Below, in pieces: positions 1-6,982 of a stretch of 6,982 nt of DNA. Source of the DNA: Verrucomicrobiota bacterium (GTDB lineage Bacteria; Verrucomicrobiota; Verrucomicrobiia; Opitutales; UBA953); the NCBI GenBank assembly GCA_009917805.1, contig RGES01000071.1, forward strand, positions 1 to 6,982, given 5' to 3'. The translations under genes were made by a program, and so were the position numbers. The notes under the pieces were generated by a model. That model did not search any database. It was not told the origin of the DNA and saw only the letters and a program-made list of their open reading frames with translations. Numbering within the stretch: position 1 is the stretch's first letter; every line of letters begins with the position of its first letter.

Positions 1-335
1 CGTTTCTCGCCGAAACGCTGTTCCGTCTTCAGGTGGAAGTTGTCGAAGGACTTGAGCGTCGTGAGCGCGCCGAAGACCTGACCGCTGATGTGGAGGATCG
101 TCTCCCCGTCCTGCTGGCGGGTCGTGAAGACCTTGAGCGGGTCGTTGTTCAGGCCCAGCACCGGGTCGTCCTTCGGTTTGGCGCCGCGGACATAACCCGG
201 CAGATCGTAGGCGCGATGGACCGGTCCGAGCCACTTCTCCCAGCCGGAGAGCTGCGGATCGAGCAGCGGCTGGAAAACGGGCTCCGCCGCCGCGAGGGCG
301 CCGCAACCGAGCAGGCAGAGAGAGAAGAGGCGCAT
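1..335 (-). CDS. DUF1080 / 3-keto-disaccharide hydrolase family protein (3' part cut by window edge)
   Basis: This is the N-terminal 111 codons of a secreted protein; the rest lies left of the window. The start is ATG at 335-333, only 4 nt after the stop of the upstream esterase gene, so translational coupling is likely. The N-terminus (MRLFSLCLLGCGALAAAEP) is a short export signal. An Ala-Ala-Ala cleavage site before Glu18 fits signal peptidase I, while LLGC at residues 8-11 is a weak lipobox with a very short hydrophobic stretch. After residue 20 the 'LLDPQLSGWEKWLG' opening is typical of the family, and residues 84-110 (ISGQVFGALTT, then FDNFHLKTEQRFGEK) match its best conserved early strand block. 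The family (PF06439) has a concanavalin/LamG-like fold, and characterised members cleave 3-keto-glycosides. Family membership is fairly sure; the substrate is unknown and the active-site region is not in view. Confidence 0.85.
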   Translation of the reverse strand, partial: MRLFSLCLLGCGALAAAEPVFQPLLDPQLSGWEKWLGPVHRAYDLPGYVRGAKPKDDPVLGLNNDPLKVFTTRQQDGETILHISGQVFGALTTLKSFDNFHLKTEQRFGEK

Positions 336-339
336 GGGT

Positions 340-1302
340 TCAGCGGACGTCGCGCCAGAGCCAGGTCATGGCTTCGGGCAGGAGCTGGGCGCCGTGACGG
401 CCGTTGTGCGTGCCTTCGCCCATCACGAACTTATAGTCATAGCCCTTGGCCTTCCAGGCGTCGGCCATCTTCTGATTGGCCTCGGGCCACACGCCGAACT
501 CGTTGGTCAGGTCATGCGAACCGTCCTGCGAGAAGATGCGGATGTTCTTCTTCGGGGAGTCCATGATCATCTGCGGGTAGAGGTTGCCGCCCTTTTCGAT
601 CGGGCGATGCGGATCCTTCTCGTGTTCGCGGGCGCTGATCACGCCGCGGATGTTGGTGAAGCTGCCGATCGTCGTGAAGACCTTGCTGAAGGATTCCGGA
701 CGCTGCCAGGCGGCGTTGAAGGCGCAGATGCCGCCGGAGGAGGCGCCGGCGATGCCGCGGCGCAGCGGGTCCTTGGAGATCTTCACGCCCTTGGATTCGG
801 CGAGGGGGATCATCTCTTCCACGAGGAACTTCGGGTAAAGGTCCGTCACGTTGTCATACTCGAAGGAGCGGTTGGACTTGCCGAGGGGCTTGCCCTTGGC
901 GTCCTTGCCGTTCGGCTTCTTGGGGTCCGGGATGAACCCTGGGTTGATGAAGAGGGCGACGGTCACCGGCATCTTGCCTTGGGCGATGAGGTTGTCGAAG
1001 ACCACCGGCACGCGCCACTGGCCGTTGCGGCTGGCGTAGCCGAGGCCGTCCTGGAAAATCATCAGGCAGGCTTCCTTGGTCGGATCATACTGCTTGGGGA
1101 CGTAAAGCGCCCACTTGCGGCCGTAACCCGGGAAGGCCTTCGAGTCGGTCATCTCGTATTCCGTGACCGTGCCCTTCGGCACGCCTTCCTTTTCCTGGGA
1201 GTCAGGACCGAGGACGTACTGGGAGTCGTAGTCGGGCTTCTTGGGTTCGGCGCCAAGCAGGCTGATGGCCAGCAGGCAGGGGAGCAGGCGGAGGAGCTTC
1301 AT
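340..1302 (-). CDS. Secreted Fes-like alpha/beta-hydrolase (putative esterase)
   Basis: A 320-residue secreted hydrolase of the enterochelin-esterase-like (esterase D/Fes) group. I chose ATG at 1302 because it opens directly into a signal peptide (MKLLRLLPCLLAISLLGA, cleavage probably before Glu19). A GTG 39 nt upstream would put 13 polar residues ahead of it. Numbering from the ATG, GASSG at 186-190 is the nucleophile elbow with Ser188. The SQDGSHDL segment near 258-265 probably holds the acidic residue. His299 in GTHNGRHG near the C-terminus is the likely catalytic histidine, with His303 as the alternative. The 'SFEYDNVTDLYPKFLVEEMIP' region and the closing 'LLPEAMTWLWRDV' are typical of this group in glycan-degrading bacteria. 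The likely role is removal of acyl or aryl esters from extracellular glycans or plant and algal material. Substrate is not predictable. It lies 52 nt after the MFS gene and 4 nt before the DUF1080 gene. Confidence 0.85.
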   Translation of the reverse strand: MKLLRLLPCLLAISLLGAEPKKPDYDSQYVLGPDSQEKEGVPKGTVTEYEMTDSKAFPGYGRKWALYVPKQYDPTKEACLMIFQDGLGYASRNGQWRVPVVFDNLIAQGKMPVTVALFINPGFIPDPKKPNGKDAKGKPLGKSNRSFEYDNVTDLYPKFLVEEMIPLAESKGVKISKDPLRRGIAGASSGGICAFNAAWQRPESFSKVFTTIGSFTNIRGVISAREHEKDPHRPIEKGGNLYPQMIMDSPKKNIRIFSQDGSHDLTNEFGVWPEANQKMADAWKAKGYDYKFVMGEGTHNGRHGAQLLPEAMTWLWRDVR

Positions 1303-1354
1303 AGGGGTGTCCCGATAAGAGACATCCCCGGGGGCTGACACAAGCCCAAGCAGG
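1303..1354 (-). promoter_or_regulatory. Intergenic gap with two imperfect hairpins before the esterase start
   Basis: The 52-nt gap between the MFS stop and the esterase ATG contains two inverted repeats. Reading the minus strand, GGGCT (1347-1343) and AGCCC (1336-1332) flank a 6-nt loop. GGGGATGTC (1329-1321) and GACACCCC (1311-1304) then flank a 9-nt loop, with one bulged A. The second stem ends one base before the start codon. No U-run follows either stem, so a classic intrinsic terminator is not supported. They could slow ribosomes or polymerase, set the esterase level relative to the MFS gene, or be chance in GC-rich DNA. No other regulatory signal is visible in the gap. Confidence 0.25.
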
Positions 1355-2671
1355 TCAGGAGGCCGGCTCCTGGCCGACTTTCTTCAGCTTCCAGATCTCG
1401 GGGAACTTCCAGTGCGTCAGGGCCATCACGCCGAAGGTGGCGACGCCGCCGAAGACGACGGAGTTGACCGTCCCCATCAGCCTGGCGGCCAGGCCAGACT
1501 CGGCCATGCCGAGCTCGTTGGAGCAGCCGATGAACACCGCCGTCACCGCCGAGACGCGGCCCATCATCTCGGGCGGGACGCTCGTCTGGAGGATGGTCTG
1601 CCGGATGATGACGTTCACCGCGTCGGCCGCGCCGGCAAGGAGCAGGAAGACGAACGAAAAGACGAAAGCTCCGTGGAGGCTCAGGCCCAGCGCGTCGGCG
1701 AGGGCGATCGAGAGCGCGAAGCCGATGGTGCTCAGGCCGAAGACCGCGAACGAACCGTAGAGCGAGCGTCCTGCATGATCGAGCGGAGGCCGGACGATCA
1801 GGTAAAGCGACATCAGCACGGCACCGATCGAGGAGGCCGCCCTAAGCAGTCCGAAGCCGAACGCGCCGACCTGCAGCATGTCGGCGAAGATCGGGAGCAA
1901 CGCCACGGCCCCGCCGAGGAGCACCGCGAACAAGTCCATGGTAAAAGCGCCGAGCATGATGCGCTGGCTGAGCATGAAATCGATCCCTTGGCGGAGGCTG
2001 ACGAAGATGGGTTCGGGTCGACGCGTCTGGAGGCTCTGCGTCGTCCGCAAGATGAACGTCAGGCCGAGCGACGCGCCGAAGCAAAGGGCCGTCGCCGCAT
2101 AAGCGACGTTCTCCGCGTGGGCTAAGCCGTTCTTCTCGCCCAGCCAGACCATCAGGCCGGCCAAGCCAGGGCCGATGACGCAGGCGAGCTCGAAGAGGGT
2201 GTTGCGCCAGCGCACGCCGCCCGGGATCAGCTCGCGGGGAAGGAGCTCGGCGATGAGGGCCTGGCGGGCCGTGGTGAGGAAGCTGCGAGCCAGGCCTCCG
2301 AGGACGATGACCGCATAGATGACCGTGAGCTGGGCCCAGCGTGCGGTAAGGAACTCGGGCAGGAACAGGAACCAGCTCAGGACCATCATCGCGGTCAGGG
2401 CGCCGATGGCGATGCGTCGGCGATTGTTCGTGTCCGCCACATGCCCGGCGAAAAGCACCGCGCTCACGAAGGGAATCACTTCGGCCAAGCCGATCGCACC
2501 CAAGGCCAGGGCGGCGTTATCGCCATCGTCCTTGGTGAGGCGGAACACCTGCCACGCGACCGCTACGTTCTGGATCTGGATGGCGAGGGTGCCCAGGACG
2601 ATCGAGGCCAGGTAGAAGCGGAACGACCGCGAAGCGACGGCGGAAGCGGGTGCCTGCGTGGCGAAAGACAT
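1355..2671 (-). CDS. MFS transporter, EntS-like (MFS_3) family
   Basis: A 438-residue inner-membrane protein with about 12 hydrophobic segments. I prefer ATG at 2671; a TTG at 2707 would add 12 polar residues and overlap the upstream gene by 8 nt. Numbering from the ATG, the loop after the second membrane segment reads GHVADTNNRRR (76-86), a version of MFS motif A (GxLaDrxGrRR). The ARQALIAELLPREL stretch (about 135-148) and VPPEMMGRVSAV (about 366-377) in the second half are hallmarks of the MFS_3 group, which includes the enterobactin exporter EntS and macrolide-type efflux pumps. A polar loop of about 25 residues (RTTQSLQTRRPEPIFVSLRQ region) joins the two halves. Relatives are mostly proton-driven exporters, so export of a small molecule is more likely than sugar uptake, but the substrate cannot be read from sequence. 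It is 28 nt downstream of the DUF1501 gene. Confidence 0.85.
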   Translation of the reverse strand: MSFATQAPASAVASRSFRFYLASIVLGTLAIQIQNVAVAWQVFRLTKDDGDNAALALGAIGLAEVIPFVSAVLFAGHVADTNNRRRIAIGALTAMMVLSWFLFLPEFLTARWAQLTVIYAVIVLGGLARSFLTTARQALIAELLPRELIPGGVRWRNTLFELACVIGPGLAGLMVWLGEKNGLAHAENVAYAATALCFGASLGLTFILRTTQSLQTRRPEPIFVSLRQGIDFMLSQRIMLGAFTMDLFAVLLGGAVALLPIFADMLQVGAFGFGLLRAASSIGAVLMSLYLIVRPPLDHAGRSLYGSFAVFGLSTIGFALSIALADALGLSLHGAFVFSFVFLLLAGAADAVNVIIRQTILQTSVPPEMMGRVSAVTAVFIGCSNELGMAESGLAARLMGTVNSVVFGGVATFGVMALTHWKFPEIWKLKKVGQEPAS

Positions 2672-2699
2672 CGCGCCACTTCTGAAGGAGAGGTCCTGC

Positions 2700-4136
2700 T
2701 TAGGCAATCACCGCTTTGACCACGTTGCCCGCGACGTCCGTCAGGCGGTAATAGCGGCCTTGGAACTTGAAGGTCTGACGTTCGTGGTCGACGCCGAGCA
2801 GGTGCTGCATCGTCGCATGGAGGTCGTGCACGTGCACCGGGTCCTTGACGATGTTATAGCCGAACTCGTCGGTCTGGCCGTGCACATGGCCGCCTTTCAC
2901 CCCGCCGCCCGCCATCCAGAGGCTGAAGCAACGCGGATGATGGTCACGACCATAGGTGTCTTTGGTGATCTTGCCCTGGCTGTAGGCCGTCCGGCCGAAT
3001 TCGCCGCCCCAGATGACGAGCGTGTCTTCGAGCAGGCCACGTTGCTTAAGGTCCTTGATGAGCGCAGCCGAAGCCTGGTCGGTCTGCTTACACTGGCGCT
3101 TGATGCCGCCGGGAAGGCCACCGTGCTGATCCCATCCTTGGTGGAAGAGCTGCACGAAACGGACGCCTTTCTCGATGAGACGGCGGGCTTGCAGGCAGTT
3201 GGCGGCGAAGGAGCCGGGGGTGGTCACGCTGTCGCCGTACATCGCGAGCGTGGCGGGCGATTCCTTCGAGAGGTCGGCGACTTCCGGCACGCTCGTCTGC
3301 ATGCGGTAGGCCATCTCGGCCTGGGCCAGTCGCGCGTCGACCTCGGGGTCGAGCTCGGTGGCTCGCTGATCGGCGTTGAGCTTGCCGAGGGCATCGAGCA
3401 TGCCGCGGCGGGCGTGCGGCGAGACGCCTTCCGGGTTGGTCAGGAAGAGCACCGGTTCCTTGCCGGCCTTGAACTGCACGCCTTGGTGTTCGGAGGGAAG
3501 GAAGCCGGAACCCCAGAGGCGGGAGTAGAGCGGCTGGTCCTTGGTGGAGTCCTGAGAGACCAGCACGATGAAGGCCGGCAGGTTCTCGTTCATGCTGCCC
3601 AATCCGTAGGAAGCCCAGGCGCCCATCGACGGCCGGCCGGCGACCTGGTTGCCGGAGCAGAAGAAAGTGATGGCCGGATCGTGGTTGATGGCCTCGGTAT
3701 GCATCGTCCGGATGACGCAGAGGTCATCGGCGACTTCGCCCGTGTGGCTGAGGAGGTCGCTGTATTCGACGCCGCTCTTGCCGTATTTCTTGAAGTCGAC
3801 GAACGAACCGGCGAGCGGGAGCGTCGCCTGATAGCCGCTCATGCCGGTCAGGCGCTGGCCTTGGCGGACGGAGTCAGGCAGCGGCTGGGTATGCTTCTCG
3901 CGGAGCAGGGGCTTCGGGTCGAGCGTCTCGAACTGGGAAGGGCCGCCGGCCTGGAACAGGTAGATGACCCGCTTGGCCTTGGCCGGGAAGTGCGTGCCCT
4001 TGGGAAGCGTCGCCGCTTGGGCGTCGCCGACGATGCCACGCAGGGCCAGCGCGCCGAGCCCGAGGGCGGAGGCCCCGAGGAAGTGCCGCCGCGTGTGCTG
4101 CATCAGGTGGTCGTAGCTGGGTTGGGGCGTTTCCAT
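2700..4136 (-). CDS. Tat-exported DUF1501 family protein
   Basis: A full-length 478-residue DUF1501 (PF07394) protein. ATG at 4136 lies 2 nt after the stop of the DUF1553 gene; an in-frame ATG at residue 12 is a possible alternative start. The N-terminus carries a twin-arginine signal (TRRHFLG at 15-21, then a Gly/Ala/Leu-rich segment and a DAQA-type cleavage site near 41), so the protein is exported folded, perhaps with a bound metal. The mature part opens with RVIYLFQAGGPSQFETLDPKP (56-76), the family's first conserved block. Later blocks are VRFVQLFHQGWDQHGG (325-340), WGGEFGRT (376-383), GRDHHPRCFSLWMAGGGVKGG (396-416) and DPVHVHDLHATMQHLLG (432-448). The Asp336/His338, Glu379, Asp398/His399/His400 and His437/His440 cluster suggests a metal centre; the family belongs to the alkaline-phosphatase/sulfatase superfamily. 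No activity is firmly established. It is a habitual neighbour of DUF1549/DUF1553 genes. Confidence 0.92.
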   Translation of the reverse strand: METPQPSYDHLMQHTRRHFLGASALGLGALALRGIVGDAQAATLPKGTHFPAKAKRVIYLFQAGGPSQFETLDPKPLLREKHTQPLPDSVRQGQRLTGMSGYQATLPLAGSFVDFKKYGKSGVEYSDLLSHTGEVADDLCVIRTMHTEAINHDPAITFFCSGNQVAGRPSMGAWASYGLGSMNENLPAFIVLVSQDSTKDQPLYSRLWGSGFLPSEHQGVQFKAGKEPVLFLTNPEGVSPHARRGMLDALGKLNADQRATELDPEVDARLAQAEMAYRMQTSVPEVADLSKESPATLAMYGDSVTTPGSFAANCLQARRLIEKGVRFVQLFHQGWDQHGGLPGGIKRQCKQTDQASAALIKDLKQRGLLEDTLVIWGGEFGRTAYSQGKITKDTYGRDHHPRCFSLWMAGGGVKGGHVHGQTDEFGYNIVKDPVHVHDLHATMQHLLGVDHERQTFKFQGRYYRLTDVAGNVVKAVIA

Positions 4137-4138
4137 GA

Positions 4139-6982
<2,844 letters not shown>

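Noticed and set aside
1326..1334. CCCCGGGGG run as a terminator or palindromic operator
   Set aside because: It is a short GC run with no loop and no following T-run on either strand, and it arises where the two neighbouring stems abut.
334..1338. A 334-codon plus-strand open frame opposite the esterase
   Set aside because: It mirrors almost the whole esterase gene; the minus-strand reading has a signal peptide and a GASSG nucleophile motif, while the plus-strand product has a composition typical of antisense frames.
1303..1341. GTG at 1341 as the start of the esterase
   Set aside because: It would place 13 residues with acidic and polar side chains before the Lys/Arg-plus-hydrophobic signal peptide that begins at the ATG at 1302.
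2672..2707. TTG at 2707 as the start of the MFS gene
   Set aside because: It would add 12 polar residues ahead of an already typical N-terminus and overlap the DUF1501 stop; ATG at 2671 is the better start, though the overlap option cannot be fully excluded.

Overview
The window is GC-rich (about 60-65% by eye) and almost entirely coding on the minus strand. It holds five same-strand genes, the outer two cut by the window edges. In transcription order (right to left) they are: a planctomycete-type cytochrome/DUF1549/LamG/DUF1553 protein (4139 to beyond 6982), a Tat-exported DUF1501 protein (2700-4136), an MFS transporter (1355-2671), a secreted Fes-like alpha/beta-hydrolase esterase (340-1302) and a secreted DUF1080/3-keto-disaccharide hydrolase (before 1 to 335). 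Gaps are 2, 28, 52 and 4 nt, so one polycistronic unit is the simplest reading. I see no RNA genes, CRISPR array, insertion sequence, integrase or phage gene.

Paired DUF1553 and DUF1501 genes, the DUF1080 hydrolase and high GC point to the Planctomycetota-Verrucomicrobiota group, where these families are strongly expanded. I lean towards Verrucomicrobiota, but the sequence alone does not settle it. None of the four visible start codons has a good Shine-Dalgarno sequence.

Four of the five products appear to be exported: two have Sec-type signal peptides, one has a twin-arginine signal, and the cytochrome-type protein must lie outside the cytoplasm to carry c-type heme (its N-terminus is off the window). 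The fifth is an inner-membrane transporter. A possible reading is a periplasmic module for modified glycans or glycosides: the esterase removes acyl groups, the DUF1080 enzyme cleaves 3-keto-glycosides, and the cytochrome-type protein with its DUF1501 partner supplies a redox or other still undefined step. This is inference. DUF1501 and DUF1549/DUF1553 have no firmly established activity.

Points for a second look are the gene combination itself, a Pro/Lys/Ala-rich insert near the C-terminus of the DUF1553 protein, a second CxxCH motif inside its DUF1549 domain, tandem imperfect hairpins just before the esterase start, and an EntS-like exporter lying next to a Fes-like esterase.
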